A stretch of 64,000 nt of DNA. Origin: Yersinia vastinensis. GTDB lineage: Bacteria > Pseudomonadota > Gammaproteobacteria > Enterobacterales > Enterobacteriaceae. Position numbers and translations under genes: made by a program. The notes under the pieces were generated by a model. The model made no database searches and had not been told where the DNA came from. It saw nothing but the letters and a program-made list of their open reading frames with translations. Positions 24,468-34,489 of the stretch are shown piece by piece; the stretch's first letter is position 1; every line of letters starts with the position of its first letter. The DNA lies in NCBI RefSeq assembly GCF_902726565.1, contig NZ_CACVAF010000010.1, forward strand, positions 1 through 64,000. The letters run 5' to 3'.

Positions 24468-25322
24468 GTGAAAACGGATCAAATTATGACTCTCAGGCAG
24501 GTAGGTGGGGGTTTCACACCTGCGGTAAATCCGCTGGCCTCGACGACCCGCTATACCGACCAACAAGGTATTCACTGCGGAGAAACCACCATCCCCTCTC
24601 AAGGTGATGAATTACCTGCTTATATTGCTAAACCTGCTCAACACGCAGGTCCTTATCCGGTAGTCATTGTGGTACAGGAGATCTTTGGTGTGCACGAGCA
24701 CATTCAAGATATCTGTCGCAGATTAGCAAAGCAGGGCTATCTGGCCATCGCTCCTGAGCTGTTTTTCCGTCAGGGAGATGCCAAAGAATATGATGATATC
24801 AATGCATTATATAAAAATCTGGTCAGTAAAGTGCCTGACCACCAAGTCATGGTAGATCTTGATCATGCTGCACATTGGGCGTCTCGCCACGGTGGCGATA
24901 CAAGCAAGTTGGCGATCACTGGATTTTGTTGGGGGGGACGAATTGCATGGCTGTATGCCGCCCATAACCCGCAATTAAAAGCAGCAGTTGCTTGGTATGG
25001 CAAATTAATTGGGGAGAAAACATTGCTGCTGCCAAAATATCCGGTGGATGTTGCAGTTGACCTCAGTGCACCGGTGTTGGGGTTATATGGCGGTAAAGAT
25101 GGCAGCATAACGCAAGAGCATATCGACATTATGCGTCAAGCATTACGCGCGGCAAATGCCGATGCAGAAATCATTGTGTATCCTGATGCAGGGCATGCGT
25201 TTAATGCTGATTATCGCCCAAGTTATCATGCAGAATCGGCTCTGGATGGCTGGCAGCGAATGCTTAACTGGTTTACCCAACATGGGGTGGCGGCCCATCC
25301 GGTGCCCCAAGAAGGCAAATAG
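24468..25322 (+). CDS. ysgA: Dienelactone hydrolase family protein YsgA
   Basis: This 284-residue alpha/beta hydrolase belongs to the dienelactone hydrolase family; its physiological substrate is unknown. The nucleophile is Cys154 in TGFCWGGRIAW, the acid is in LYGGKDGSI (about 205) and the histidine is in PDAGHAFNADYRPSYH (about 245). The start is a GTG with a strong AAGGAG site eight bases away. No signal peptide is apparent. It stands between udp and metE, its place in E. coli, transcribed towards metE. Confidence 0.92.
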   Translation: MKTDQIMTLRQVGGGFTPAVNPLASTTRYTDQQGIHCGETTIPSQGDELPAYIAKPAQHAGPYPVVIVVQEIFGVHEHIQDICRRLAKQGYLAIAPELFFRQGDAKEYDDINALYKNLVSKVPDHQVMVDLDHAAHWASRHGGDTSKLAITGFCWGGRIAWLYAAHNPQLKAAVAWYGKLIGEKTLLLPKYPVDVAVDLSAPVLGLYGGKDGSITQEHIDIMRQALRAANADAEIIVYPDAGHAFNADYRPSYHAESALDGWQRMLNWFTQHGVAAHPVPQEGK

Positions 25323-25328
25323 CCGCCA

Positions 25329-25354
25329 CAAAAAAGGGCGCAAAGGATGCGCCC
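25329..25354 (-). terminator. Rho-independent terminator of metE
   Basis: GGGCGCA (25336-25342) and TGCGCCC (25348-25354) form a seven-base-pair stem with a five-base loop. On the minus strand it is followed by TTTTTTTG (25335-25328). It lies 29 bp after the metE stop codon, between convergent ysgA and metE. Confidence 0.9.
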
Positions 25355-25382
25355 AAAGTCTCACACAGAGTAAATCGTTTTA

Positions 25383-27659
25383 TTAAACCTGTTCTTCACG
25401 CAGACGTTGTGCAGCCAGTACCATGTTTGCCAGTGCCTGACGGGTCTCCGGCCAACCTCGAGTTTTTAAACCACAGTCTGGGTTAACCCACAAACGTTCC
25501 GCAGGAATACGCTGGGCCGCCTTACGCAATAAAGCCTCAATCCATTCCACGCTCGGCACATTTGGCGAGTGAATATCATAAACGCCGGGACCAATCTCAT
25601 TCGGATAAGCGAAATCTTCAAATGATTCCAACAGTTCCATATCTGAGCGAGAGGTTTCGATAGTAATGACATCCGCATCCAGCGCAGCAATAGAATCCAT
25701 GATGTCATTGAACTCGCAATAACACATATGGGTATGAATTTGAGTGTCATTTTGCGCCACTGCCGCATTTAATTTGAATGCATCGACCGCCCATTGCAGA
25801 TACGCTTGCCACTCAGCACGGCGCAGAGGTAAGCCCTCACGCAGCGCGGGTTCATCAATCTGGATGATTCCAATACCCGCTTTTTCCAGATCCTCCACCT
25901 CATCACGCAGTGCCAGTGCGATTTGCTTGGCAATGGTTTCGCGGCTGACATCTTCGCGCGGGAATGACCAGCACAGGATGGTGACCGGCCCAGTCAACAT
26001 GCCCTTGACTGGTTTGTCCGTGAGGGATTGTGCATATTTAGCCCATTCAACAGTGATAGCTTCAGGGCGGCTGATGTCACCGATGATGACCGGTGGTTTA
26101 ACACAGCGTGAGCCATAGCTCTGCACCCACCCATTTTGAGTAAAGACGAAGCCATCCAGATGTTCACCGAAGTATTCGACCATGTCATTACGCTCGGCTT
26201 CACCATGCACCAATACATCCAGGCCCAAACGTTCCTGTTCTGCAACAGCTTGTTTAATATGTTCGCTGATGCCGGTACGGTAGTTCTTGCCATCCAGACG
26301 ACCTTGCTTGAAGTCCAAACGCAGGCCCCGGATCTCAGTGGTTTGCGGGAATGAGCCGATAGTCGTAGTCGGCCATGAAGGCAAATTAAAACGCTTACGT
26401 TGTTCGACCGCACGCGCCTCATAAGGCAGTTGGCGCTCAATATCTTGAGCCGTAATTGCCGCCAAACGCTGTTCTACTTGTGCGTTATGAACACGGCGGG
26501 AAGCACGACGAGCACGAATAGGTGCACTGTATGCAGCTAACTCAGCCAGTTTGGCTTCAGTTGGCGCATTTAATGCCCGCGTCAGTAATGCCAGCTCCGC
26601 ACATTTTTGCAAAGCAAAGGCAAACCAGCTTTTTACTTCCGCATCAAGGCGCGTCTCTTCACTTAAATCAATCGGGCTGTGTAATAAAGAGCAAGAAGTA
26701 CCCAGCCAAAGCGGGCGACTATCAACCAGCGGCTGTAGGCGCTCTAACCAGCGGCTCAAATCAGCACGCCATACGTTACGGCCATTGATGACCCCCAGTG
26801 ATAGTAGCCACTCTTTTGGCAGTGTTGCATTCAGGGTAGCAATATCATCCTGGCCTGCGACCACATCGACATGCAGACCTTGCACTGGTAGTGTGCGGAT
26901 AGTGTCAAGATTGTGGCCAATGCTATCAAAATATGTGGTTAGCAACAGTTTGACCTGACCTTGCAGCGCCTGATAAGCCGGTTGGAAAGCCACCAGCCAC
27001 TCTGGTGGCAACTCCAGTACCAATGCCGGCTCATCGATTTGTACCCACTCGATACCGCGCTTTGCCAGTTCAGCCAGCACTTGCTGGTAAACCGGTAAAA
27101 TGTCTTTCAGCAAAGAAAGGCGGTCGAACTGTTCACCTTTTACTTTGCCCAGCCACAGATATGTGACGGGGCCAAGCAGTACCGGTTTGATTTTATGGCC
27201 TAATGCCAACGCTTCATCCACTTCATCTAACAGTTGAGTCCAGCCCAGCTTGAATTGCTGACCCAGCTGGAACTCAGGCACCATGTAGTGGTAGTTGGTA
27301 TTAAACCATTTGGTCATTTCTGCCGCCGCCGCTGGCTTACCCGTTGGAGCACGGCCACGGCCAATACGGAATAAAGTATCCAAATCAATAGAGCCATCAG
27401 CATTTTGATGACGTTGTGGGACGTTACCCAGCAGCAGACTGGTAGTCAGCACATGGTCATACCAAGCGAAATCACCAACTGGCACTAAATCAACACCAGC
27501 CTGTTGTTGTTGTTGCCAATGGCGAGCACGCAATTCGCGACCCACATTGAGCAATTCTTCTTGCGTGGAGTTGCCTGCCCAGTAACTTTCTTGTGCTTTT
27601 TTCAGTTCACGTTTCAGACCTACACGCGGAAAACCCAGTGTGTGATTTAAAATTGTCAT
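25383..27659 (-). CDS. metE: Cobalamin-independent methionine synthase MetE
   Basis: MetE transfers the methyl group of 5-methyltetrahydropteroyltri-glutamate to homocysteine in the last step of methionine synthesis. The start at 27659 ([20 protein letters not shown]) gives 758 residues; a frame extension of five codons upstream does not match the family. The N-terminal half is the duplicated barrel; the C-terminal catalytic barrel carries the zinc ligands in [11 protein letters not shown] and NPDCGLKTR. It is divergent from its activator metR, with candidate MetJ boxes in between. Confidence 0.98.
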   Translation of the reverse strand: MTILNHTLGFPRVGLKRELKKAQESYWAGNSTQEELLNVGRELRARHWQQQQQAGVDLVPVGDFAWYDHVLTTSLLLGNVPQRHQNADGSIDLDTLFRIGRGRAPTGKPAAAAEMTKWFNTNYHYMVPEFQLGQQFKLGWTQLLDEVDEALALGHKIKPVLLGPVTYLWLGKVKGEQFDRLSLLKDILPVYQQVLAELAKRGIEWVQIDEPALVLELPPEWLVAFQPAYQALQGQVKLLLTTYFDSIGHNLDTIRTLPVQGLHVDVVAGQDDIATLNATLPKEWLLSLGVINGRNVWRADLSRWLERLQPLVDSRPLWLGTSCSLLHSPIDLSEETRLDAEVKSWFAFALQKCAELALLTRALNAPTEAKLAELAAYSAPIRARRASRRVHNAQVEQRLAAITAQDIERQLPYEARAVEQRKRFNLPSWPTTTIGSFPQTTEIRGLRLDFKQGRLDGKNYRTGISEHIKQAVAEQERLGLDVLVHGEAERNDMVEYFGEHLDGFVFTQNGWVQSYGSRCVKPPVIIGDISRPEAITVEWAKYAQSLTDKPVKGMLTGPVTILCWSFPREDVSRETIAKQIALALRDEVEDLEKAGIGIIQIDEPALREGLPLRRAEWQAYLQWAVDAFKLNAAVAQNDTQIHTHMCYCEFNDIMDSIAALDADVITIETSRSDMELLESFEDFAYPNEIGPGVYDIHSPNVPSVEWIEALLRKAAQRIPAERLWVNPDCGLKTRGWPETRQALANMVLAAQRLREEQV

Positions 27660-27676
27660 CGTCATATTTCCCATTT

Positions 27677-27700
27677 AGCCATCCAGATGTTTACACATCC
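27677..27700. promoter_or_regulatory. Candidate MetJ operator (three tandem met boxes) between metE and metR
   Basis: Three contiguous octamers AGCCATCC, AGATGTTT and ACACATCC match the met-box consensus AGACGTCT at 5, 6 and 5 of 8 positions. They lie 18-41 bp before the metE start. The metE-metR intergenic region is a known MetJ target in E. coli. A TATAAT at 27718-27723 could be the -10 box for metR. I did not find a convincing MetR TGAA-N5-TTCA site. Confidence 0.55.
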
Positions 27701-27764
27701 ATAATCAGCAGGTACTGTATAATCCACAAGCGCAATTTGTTCACTGTCACTGTGAAGGACTCTC

Positions 27765-28718
27765 ATGATCGAACTGAAACACTTACGCACCCTGCAAGCT
27801 TTGCGTAATACCGGCTCACTGGCTGCGGCGGCGACACAACTCCATCAGACCCAATCGGCCTTGTCCCATCAATTCAGCGATCTGGAGCAGCGTCTGGGTT
27901 TTCGCCTATTTGTGCGTAAAAGCCAGCCATTACGTTTCACCACACAAGGTGAAATCCTGTTGCAGTTAGCAGAACAAGTTTTGCCGCAAATTAAACAAGC
28001 CCTGCAAACGTGCAATGAACCTCATCAAACGGCTCTGCGGATCGCCATTGAATGCCATAGCTGCATTCAATGGCTGACACCGGCGCTAGATAGCTTTCAC
28101 AAAAACTGGCCGCAAGTGGCGATGGACTTTCAATCAGGCGTGACTTTTGATCCACAACCCGCGTTGCAGCAAGGGGAATTGGACTTGGTACTGACATCGG
28201 ATATTTTGCCGCGCAGTGGTCTACACTATTCGCCAATGTTCGACTTTGAGGTGCGCTTGGTGCTGGCACCGGACCATCCGTTAGCCAATAAAGCCCGCAT
28301 TGAGCCAGAAGATTTGGCACAAGAAGTGCTGATGATTTATCCGGTGCAACGTCAACGATTAGATGTCTGGCGGCATTTCCTGCAACCGGCAGGGATTAAC
28401 CCTCAACTGAAAAATGTCGATAACACGTTACTGCTCATTCAAATGGTCTCTGCACGGATGGGGATCGCCGCTCTGCCACACTGGGTGGTGGAGAGTTTCG
28501 AACGTCAGGGATTGGTGGTCACAAAAACGCTGGGAAATGGTTTATGGAGCCGGTTATACGCTGCCGTCCGTGATGGGGAGCAGCGCCAACCGGTCACTGA
28601 GGCTTTTATTCGTTCGGCTCGACAGCACGCTTGCGATCATCTGCCGTTTGTAAAGAATGCGGAGCGACCCAACGCCGGTGTACCCATAGCGAGGCCATTA
28701 TCACAATTGCCCCAATGA
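27765..28718 (+). CDS. metR: LysR-family regulator of methionine genes MetR
   Basis: MetR is a homocysteine-responsive LysR-type activator of metE and other methionine genes. The 317-residue protein, the E. coli length, starts [17 protein letters not shown], with the winged helix-turn-helix in [19 protein letters not shown] (about 19-37) and a periplasmic-binding-like effector domain from about 90. It is divergent from metE. Its last 113 bp overlap the end of yigM on the other strand, yet both proteins keep family C-termini. Confidence 0.97.
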   Translation: MIELKHLRTLQALRNTGSLAAAATQLHQTQSALSHQFSDLEQRLGFRLFVRKSQPLRFTTQGEILLQLAEQVLPQIKQALQTCNEPHQTALRIAIECHSCIQWLTPALDSFHKNWPQVAMDFQSGVTFDPQPALQQGELDLVLTSDILPRSGLHYSPMFDFEVRLVLAPDHPLANKARIEPEDLAQEVLMIYPVQRQRLDVWRHFLQPAGINPQLKNVDNTLLLIQMVSARMGIAALPHWVVESFERQGLVVTKTLGNGLWSRLYAAVRDGEQRQPVTEAFIRSARQHACDHLPFVKNAERPNAGVPIARPLSQLPQ

Positions 28719-29505
28719 TAAAGCTGGGCCAATGGGGCTTTTCTTGCCAAATAGCCAAGTTCACCAGTAACCCAGCCGGAACATGCACGTTATTCATGAT
28801 ACCCAAGGTGCCGGCATCCACTTGTGTCGCACCATAGTTCCACATGAAATAACCTAGAGCGGAAGCTCCGACGCCGAGCCAAACCAGCACGCCCCACTGT
28901 AACGATGTGGTCGGTAGTTTTTGTGGATTACCAAAGGCAAACCAAGCCACGACTGCGACAACCAACGCACCGATATAAAACCATGAAAATGCCACATGCT
29001 GCGCAATTGGGTGAACTTCCATTAGACGTTTGTAACCCACTTGTCCAATGGCAAAACAGATATTCGCCGCCTGCACCAGCATCAATCCCCACCAGAAGTG
29101 TTCACTCAGATGGTCATAACGGATGATAGCCGCCCCCACGACTGCCAACAGCGCACTGAGAGCATAACCCCAGCGCAAGCGCTGGCGACGTAACAAATCA
29201 TAGATTAACGTGACATAGAGTGGGGTCATCACCGTGAACAGCAAAAATTCCGGCACCGTCAGATACAGATACGCGCGGAAACTGAACAAATACATGATAC
29301 CTAACTGAATAGCACCCACAGTCATATACAGCAGGATCACTCGCCCACTTATATTGCGCCAACGTAAGAAAGGTAAGAAGACCAGCGCGGCTAGCCCGAC
29401 ACGCATCAGCACAGAGAACCAGCTATCCACATGCCCTGCCAGATATTCGCCAATCAGGCTAAAAGAGAACGCCCATAAGATGGTGGTAATGACCAGTAAA
29501 AACAC
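28606..29505 (-). CDS. yigM: Biotin transporter YigM/BioP (EamA family)
   Basis: This 299-residue EamA/DMT-family protein has ten predicted membrane helices and matches E. coli YigM, the high-affinity biotin transporter, along its length. Shared stretches include [55 protein letters not shown] and [16 protein letters not shown]. The C-terminal [14 protein letters not shown] tail is encoded opposite the 3' end of metR. Its position next to metR is the E. coli one. Confidence 0.92.
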   Translation of the reverse strand: MFLLVITTILWAFSFSLIGEYLAGHVDSWFSVLMRVGLAALVFLPFLRWRNISGRVILLYMTVGAIQLGIMYLFSFRAYLYLTVPEFLLFTVMTPLYVTLIYDLLRRQRLRWGYALSALLAVVGAAIIRYDHLSEHFWWGLMLVQAANICFAIGQVGYKRLMEVHPIAQHVAFSWFYIGALVVAVVAWFAFGNPQKLPTTSLQWGVLVWLGVGASALGYFMWNYGATQVDAGTLGIMNNVHVPAGLLVNLAIWQEKPHWPSFIIGAIVIMASLWVHRRWVAPHSLQTADDRKRAVEPNE

Positions 29506-29666
29506 AATAAATTGGCTCTTTAAGATGACAAAGTGCCATTGTAGCCCAAGGGAGAGACAATTTTTATGCTAACTAGGTTTACATGTGCTCAATAAATAAT
29601 CACGCAAACAATATTCCCCTCTCAGCCAATAATGAAAAGGGGAATTTGTGCGCGTAGTACCAGTGG

Positions 29667-30623
29667 CTACATCCCAACCCCAATAATGGTCAAGATCAGT
29701 GGCGTCGTGATAGCCGCGAGCACAGTAGACATCACCAGGCTCGCAGCAGCAGGGCCAGTTAATACATTAAATTGGCGCGACATCAAATACACATTCACGC
29801 CAGTTGCCATTGAACCTAGTAAAACCACCACCTGTGTTTCCAGTGCCGGTAGATTCATAGCCCATGCTATGGCCCATACCACCATGGGTTGTACAACTAA
29901 CTTGAGTAAACAAATGGCGCTGCTGATTTGCCAGCCGTCACTCACTCGGTATTCCGCCAATCCCATGCCCAGTACGATCAATGACAATGGTGGGGCTATT
30001 TGCCCTAACATAGTGACAGGCTGGTCGATAAATTGTGGTAATGGCAAACCCGTCAGACTGAATAAGGTGCCAGAGATAATCCCAATAATCAGCGGGTTCG
30101 TCAGCACACTGCGCGCCGTTTTCGCAAAGCCCGCCAATGTGGGGGAGCCATTGCGCGCCCACTCCACCGAAATAGTCACTAATGTCCACAAAATCAAACC
30201 ATTAAATACTAAAACCAGTGCCACGGCTGGGATAGATTTCTCTCCCAACATGAGGGTAGCAATAGGCAACCCCAGCATCACATTATTGGAAAAAATTCCG
30301 CCAAGGGCAAACACCGAGCCGGACACTCCATCCAGATGAAAAACCCGGCTAGCAACAATGCGCCCAATAATAAACACCACCAAACAACTGCCAAAAAAGG
30401 CGATGAGCAGGCGAGCATCGACTGCGGGGCGCTCAGAGAAATCACACATCATACGAAACAGCATGGCGGGTAGCGCGAGGGAGAACACAAAGCGAGTTAG
30501 ACCATCAGTGATGGTCGAGGGCCACTTGCCAAAGCGCACCAAACAGTACCCCAAAGCAAGTAAAACAAAGAGCGGTGAAGACAATACAATCTGGTGCCAA
30601 AGCGAAATAACAAAGGCGGGCAT
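29667..30623 (-). CDS. AEC family (auxin efflux carrier-like) transporter
   Basis: The 318-residue protein has ten predicted membrane helices and the AEC family pattern: an N-terminal VLLALGYCLVRFGKWP, a helix with FALGGIFSNNVMLGLPIATL (about 106-125), and in the second half NPLIIGIISGTLFSLTGLPL and LVVQPMVVWAIAW. Relatives include malonate and malate transporters and YfdV, but no substrate can be assigned from sequence. It stands alone between yigM and the ERIC repeat, at a point where E. coli gene order changes. Confidence 0.82.
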   Translation of the reverse strand: MPAFVISLWHQIVLSSPLFVLLALGYCLVRFGKWPSTITDGLTRFVFSLALPAMLFRMMCDFSERPAVDARLLIAFFGSCLVVFIIGRIVASRVFHLDGVSGSVFALGGIFSNNVMLGLPIATLMLGEKSIPAVALVLVFNGLILWTLVTISVEWARNGSPTLAGFAKTARSVLTNPLIIGIISGTLFSLTGLPLPQFIDQPVTMLGQIAPPLSLIVLGMGLAEYRVSDGWQISSAICLLKLVVQPMVVWAIAWAMNLPALETQVVVLLGSMATGVNVYLMSRQFNVLTGPAAASLVMSTVLAAITTPLILTIIGVGM

Positions 30624-30700
30624 GGTAACTTCCTGTCAAACCGGGCCAGGTCAGCCCGTCAATGTAAGAATGGCTGACCTGTTCTGTTTTCCGTTTTATT

Positions 30701-30822
30701 TATACCAACGTCATTGGAGTTACAGGTAGGCAGCAAATGGACGAATCCCGATGAACCCACTCAAGTAGGTCATTCGGGTGAGTGAATGCGGCTAACACCC
30801 CTGTGACTTCAAGTACGAAGGT
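30701..30822. repeat. ERIC-like intergenic repeat
   Basis: The roughly 120-bp element resembles ERIC (enterobacterial repetitive intergenic consensus): it starts TATACCAACGTCATTGGAGT, has GAATCCCGATGAACCCACTC near the centre, then CAAGTAGGTCATTCGGGTGA, GTGAATGCGGCTAACACCCC and ends CTTCAAGTACGAAGGT. The two halves form the expected imperfect inverted repeat. It lies between the AEC gene and ugpQ, and its right end reaches into the last codons of ugpQ. Boundaries are approximate. Confidence 0.82.
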
Positions 30823-31561
30823 CGAAGTCCGTCCTTATTAAATCTATACGGTCAGTACAGATACAGTCAACGCCCCAATTTAACAATTGCTGCGCCCGAT
30901 CCGGTTGGTTAACGGTATAGACCAGAATGCGTAGCCCAGCGGCTTTAAGTAGAGCCACACGCTCTGCCGTCAGTTGTTTGTGATTTATATGCAACGAAAC
31001 GCAATCCAACTGGCGAGTCATCGCCAGCCAGTTGTCATCCCACTTATCCAACAACAACCCGCGCGGCAGTTCTGGTGCAGCCTGTTGTGCTGCGACTAAT
31101 GCTTCAAACGAAAAAGAAGACAACAACGGCGGCATCGTCTGGCCTTGCCACAAAATACGCGCAGCCAATGCAATGGCTCGCCCTGTCGGTATTTCAGTGC
31201 CGATGGTCGGTTTAATTTCAATATTCGCCGCCATACCATGCTGGGCGCAGCGAGCGGCTACATCAGAGAGCAGCGGTAAACGCTCACCACGAAAGGCCGT
31301 GCTATACCAATCCCCGGCATCAAGCCGGATCAACTTTTCCCAAGGCAAATCACCGGCCACGCCCCAGCCATTACTGGTACGTTCGAGTGTATCGTCATGG
31401 AGGAGGAAAATCTGACCGTCTTGCGATAGCTTGGCATCAAACTCGATCATTTTGTGGCCATACCGTACCCCCACATCAATGGCTGCCAAGGTATTTTCTG
31501 GTGCCAATGAACCGCCACCACGGTGAGCGACAATAGCAGGATAAGGCCAGTTTTTACTCAT
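30809..31561 (-). CDS. ugpQ: Glycerophosphodiester phosphodiesterase UgpQ
   Basis: UgpQ is the cytoplasmic enzyme that hydrolyses glycerophosphodiesters brought in by UgpBAEC to glycerol-3-phosphate and an alcohol. The 250-residue GDPD barrel shows [16 protein letters not shown] (His12 region), [20 protein letters not shown] with the metal and catalytic residues, and NIEIKP. Its ATG overlaps the ugpC stop by four bases (ATGA). The last four codons (Asp-Leu-Arg-Thr) and the stop fall in the end of the ERIC-like repeat, so the C-terminal tail was probably set by that insertion. Confidence 0.95.
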   Translation of the reverse strand: MSKNWPYPAIVAHRGGGSLAPENTLAAIDVGVRYGHKMIEFDAKLSQDGQIFLLHDDTLERTSNGWGVAGDLPWEKLIRLDAGDWYSTAFRGERLPLLSDVAARCAQHGMAANIEIKPTIGTEIPTGRAIALAARILWQGQTMPPLLSSFSFEALVAAQQAAPELPRGLLLDKWDDNWLAMTRQLDCVSLHINHKQLTAERVALLKAAGLRILVYTVNQPDRAQQLLNWGVDCICTDRIDLIRTDFDLRT

Positions 31562-32631
31562 GATTCCATCCGTAATCCACTTTGCGAATCAAAAAAGTGC
31601 AACGCTGCTGAGGGCAGATAGAGATAGAGCATACTGCCCACTTTTGGCATCTCTTCATGAGATAAACGAGCAATAACACTTTGCCCTCCCCACTGCCCAT
31701 GAGCCAAATTATCAGCCCCCAGTAATTCTAAGGTTGATAAGGCCATCGGTACACCCAGCGCTGAAGTTGTTTGCTGAATATGCTCCGGGCGGATGCCTAG
31801 GGTCAAGCACCGAGAAGCCCATTGTGGCTGCGGAACATCCAGCGGCAAAGTCATGCCATCAGATAAAATAAAGGCATGCCCATCCGAGCTGATGGTTCCA
31901 GCGAATAGATTCATTGCCGGTGAGCCCATAAAGCTGGCGACAAACAGTGAAGCTGGCCGCTGGTAAACCTCGCTCGGCGTACCAATTTGCTCCGCTATAC
32001 CTTTGTTCATCACAATCACCCGTTGCGCTAACGTCATCGCCTCAACTTGATCGTGAGTGACATACAAACTGGTGGTTTTCAGCCGATGATGCAGTTGTTG
32101 CAACTCAAGACGCATTTGTACACGTAATTTGGCATCCAGATTGGAAAGCGGTTCATCAAATAGAAACACCGCCGGTTCGCGCACAATGGCACGCCCCATA
32201 GCAACCCGCTGACGCTGTCCACCAGAAAGCTCGCGCGGTTTGCGTTTGAGCAGCGGTTGCAGCTCTAAAATACGTGCTGCTTCCTCAACACGCTGGCGAA
32301 TCTGTTCTTTGCCGAAACCACGAATTTTCAGGCCATAGGCCATGTTGTCAAACACACTCATATGGGGATACAGCGCGTAATTCTGAAAGACCATGGCAAT
32401 GCCACGATCTTTAGGCTCCATCTCAGTCACGCGCTGATGATTAATATAAATATCGCCACTCGTGGTGCGCTCTAATCCTGCCACCATACGCAGCAGTGTC
32501 GATTTGCCACACCCTGACGGACCAACCATGACGATAAACTCGCCGTCAGCAACATCTAAATCAATCTGTTTAATCACCGGCGTGACGCCGTCATAAGATT
32601 TGGTTACTGCCTGAAGCTTTAAACATGCCAT
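31558..32631 (-). CDS. ugpC: sn-Glycerol-3-phosphate ABC transporter ATP-binding protein UgpC
   Basis: UgpC is the ATPase of the UgpBAEC importer for glycerol-3-phosphate and glycerophosphodiesters. The 357-residue protein is of the MalK/CUT1 type: Walker [10 protein letters not shown] (about 38-46), Q-loop [11 protein letters not shown], signature [15 protein letters not shown], Walker [16 protein letters not shown], and a C-terminal regulatory TOBE domain from about 240. It begins six bases after ugpE. Confidence 0.97.
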   Translation of the reverse strand: MACLKLQAVTKSYDGVTPVIKQIDLDVADGEFIVMVGPSGCGKSTLLRMVAGLERTTSGDIYINHQRVTEMEPKDRGIAMVFQNYALYPHMSVFDNMAYGLKIRGFGKEQIRQRVEEAARILELQPLLKRKPRELSGGQRQRVAMGRAIVREPAVFLFDEPLSNLDAKLRVQMRLELQQLHHRLKTTSLYVTHDQVEAMTLAQRVIVMNKGIAEQIGTPSEVYQRPASLFVASFMGSPAMNLFAGTISSDGHAFILSDGMTLPLDVPQPQWASRCLTLGIRPEHIQQTTSALGVPMALSTLELLGADNLAHGQWGGQSVIARLSHEEMPKVGSMLYLYLPSAALHFFDSQSGLRMES

Positions 32632-32637
32632 ATCTGA

Positions 32638-33483
32638 TTACTTCTCACTGTCTACCAGGCCGCGTACAAACCACCGCTGCATCAAAAGAACCACCGCAAC
32701 CGGTGGAATTAATGTCAAGATCATCGCCGCCATCACCTGATTCCACTGTGTTGGCGCACCTGAGCTGGAAATCATGCTTCTTATCCCGGCCACCGCTGTC
32801 CCCATCGAAGCATCGCTGGTAATCAGGATTGGCCAGAGATACTGGTTCCAACCATAGATAAAAGTGATAACAAACAGCGCCGCCAAATTGGTTTTTGACA
32901 GTGGTAAAACGATGTCCCAGAAAAAGCGCATCGCGCCCGCGCCATCAATACGTGCCGCCTCCAACAACTCATCTGGCAACGTCATAAAGAACTGGCGAAA
33001 TAAGAATGTGGCTGTCGCAGAGGCCATCAATGGCAACGTCAATCCGGTATAGCTATCGAGCATGTTCAGGTTCGCAATCACCTGAATAGTTGGGAAAATT
33101 CGCACTTCCACCGGCAACATTAAGGTGAGAAAAATTAGCCAGAAAAACAGGTTACGCAGCGGAAAACGGAAATAAACGATGGCATAGGCCGACAGCATCG
33201 ATACCGTGATTTTGCCGACGGTAATCGCAAATGCCATGACAAAACTGTTAAATAGCATCAACCCAAAAGGGGCGCTGTTACTGCCCACACCCGCGTGCCA
33301 GATCTGGCTGATGTTCTGCCATAAGTGCGACCCTGGCACTAGCGTCATTGGCACCTGAAAAACCTGTGTATCATCCAAAGAGGCCGCCACAAAAGCCACA
33401 TACAACGGGAATAAGATCAGTAGCACGCCGATAATCAGCATGACATGACAGAAAATATCCAACCCACGACGATTCTCAATCAT
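32638..33483 (-). CDS. ugpE: sn-Glycerol-3-phosphate ABC transporter permease UgpE
   Basis: UgpE is one of two inner-membrane permeases of the Ugp importer. The 281-residue protein has six predicted membrane helices and the permease EAA loop [20 protein letters not shown] (about 170-189), which contacts UgpC. Its ATG overlaps the ugpA stop codon by four bases, so the two permeases should be made in equal amounts. Confidence 0.97.
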   Translation of the reverse strand: MIENRRGLDIFCHVMLIIGVLLILFPLYVAFVAASLDDTQVFQVPMTLVPGSHLWQNISQIWHAGVGSNSAPFGLMLFNSFVMAFAITVGKITVSMLSAYAIVYFRFPLRNLFFWLIFLTLMLPVEVRIFPTIQVIANLNMLDSYTGLTLPLMASATATFLFRQFFMTLPDELLEAARIDGAGAMRFFWDIVLPLSKTNLAALFVITFIYGWNQYLWPILITSDASMGTAVAGIRSMISSSGAPTQWNQVMAAMILTLIPPVAVVLLMQRWFVRGLVDSEK

Positions 33484-34367
33484 TGGTAACGCACCTTACG
33501 CTCAACAAAGCGGAACTGGATAACCGTCAGACCAATCACCAGCAACATCAAAATCACTGACTGAGCCGCGGAACTGGATAAATCCAACCCAGCAAAACCT
33601 TCGCGGTAAATCTTATAAATCAAGGTGGTGGTTGCCTGCATTGGGCCACCGCCAGTTGCTGCATCAATAACCGGGAAAGTATCAAAGAAGGCGTACACCA
33701 AATTCACGACTAATAGAAAGAAGCTCACCGGCGAAATTAAGGGCAGCGCCAAATTGAAGAAACGGCGTACTGGCCCAGCGCCATCAATGGCGGCAGCCTC
33801 AACCAATGAGCGCGGGATAGATTGCAGTGCAGCGAGGAAAAATAAGAAGTTATAACTGATTTGCTTCCACACGGAAGCCAGCACCACCAAGAACATCGCC
33901 TGCCCGCTATTCTGGGCGTGATTCCAAGTGTACCCCAGCGTAGCCAGAAAATGAGTTATCAACCCTAACCCCGGATTGAACAGAAAAATCCACAATACCG
34001 CCGCCACCGCAGGAGCCACGGCATAAGGTAAAATCATTAATGTTTGATAGAGACGACTACCGCGCAGAACGTAATCCACCATCGCCGCCAAAAAGAGCGA
34101 CACAACCAAGCCGATCCCCGCCACCAACGAACTGAAAATCAGCGTGGTGTAAAACGACGCTAAATAATATTCGTCCTGAAATAGCTGAATAAAGTTGCTT
34201 AGCCCGACAAACTCGCTAGAAAGGCCAAACGGATCCAATGTTTGCACTGAATACCACAGTGCTTCGCCGGCAGGCCATAGGAAGAAAACCGCGGTGATGG
34301 CCAGTTGGGGTAATACCAACAAATAAGGCAACCAACTGCAGGAGAAACCGGGACGGGAAGATGACAT
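33480..34367 (-). CDS. ugpA: sn-Glycerol-3-phosphate ABC transporter permease UgpA
   Basis: UgpA is the partner permease of UgpE. At 295 residues it matches E. coli UgpA, with six membrane helices and the EAA loop [20 protein letters not shown] (about 185-204). It follows ugpB after 122 bp that hold an 11-bp hairpin, an arrangement typical of binding protein followed by permease in importer operons. Confidence 0.97.
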   Translation of the reverse strand: MSSSRPGFSCSWLPYLLVLPQLAITAVFFLWPAGEALWYSVQTLDPFGLSSEFVGLSNFIQLFQDEYYLASFYTTLIFSSLVAGIGLVVSLFLAAMVDYVLRGSRLYQTLMILPYAVAPAVAAVLWIFLFNPGLGLITHFLATLGYTWNHAQNSGQAMFLVVLASVWKQISYNFLFFLAALQSIPRSLVEAAAIDGAGPVRRFFNLALPLISPVSFFLLVVNLVYAFFDTFPVIDAATGGGPMQATTTLIYKIYREGFAGLDLSSSAAQSVILMLLVIGLTVIQFRFVERKVRYQ

Positions 34368-34431
34368 AAATTTAACCGTTTATCGAACTGGTGCTAATGA
34401 CTGCACAAAACTATTTGGCGTTACAGGCGTA

Positions 34432-34468
34432 ACCAGTTTGGGCGCGCAGACCGCAATCCCAAACTGGT
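34432..34468 (-). other. Intercistronic hairpin between ugpB and ugpA
   Basis: ACCAGTTTGGG (34432-34442) and CCCAAACTGGT (34458-34468) pair perfectly over 11 bp with a 15-base loop. No uridine run follows on the minus strand, so it is not a plain terminator. Its place after the binding-protein gene suggests a role in stabilising ugpB mRNA or reducing permease expression; this is inference. Confidence 0.55.
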
Positions 34469-34489
34469 AAATAGAGTAGCCAAATAACG

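Noticed and set aside
27660-27764. MetR binding site (TGAA-N5-TTCA) between metE and metR
   Set aside because: Only TTCA...TGAA in the wrong order was found near 27740; no proper dyad could be read.
29632-30339. 235-codon plus-strand frame opposite the AEC transporter
   Set aside because: Shadow of the hydrophobic transporter gene; Thr/Ile/Pro-rich translation and no ribosome site.
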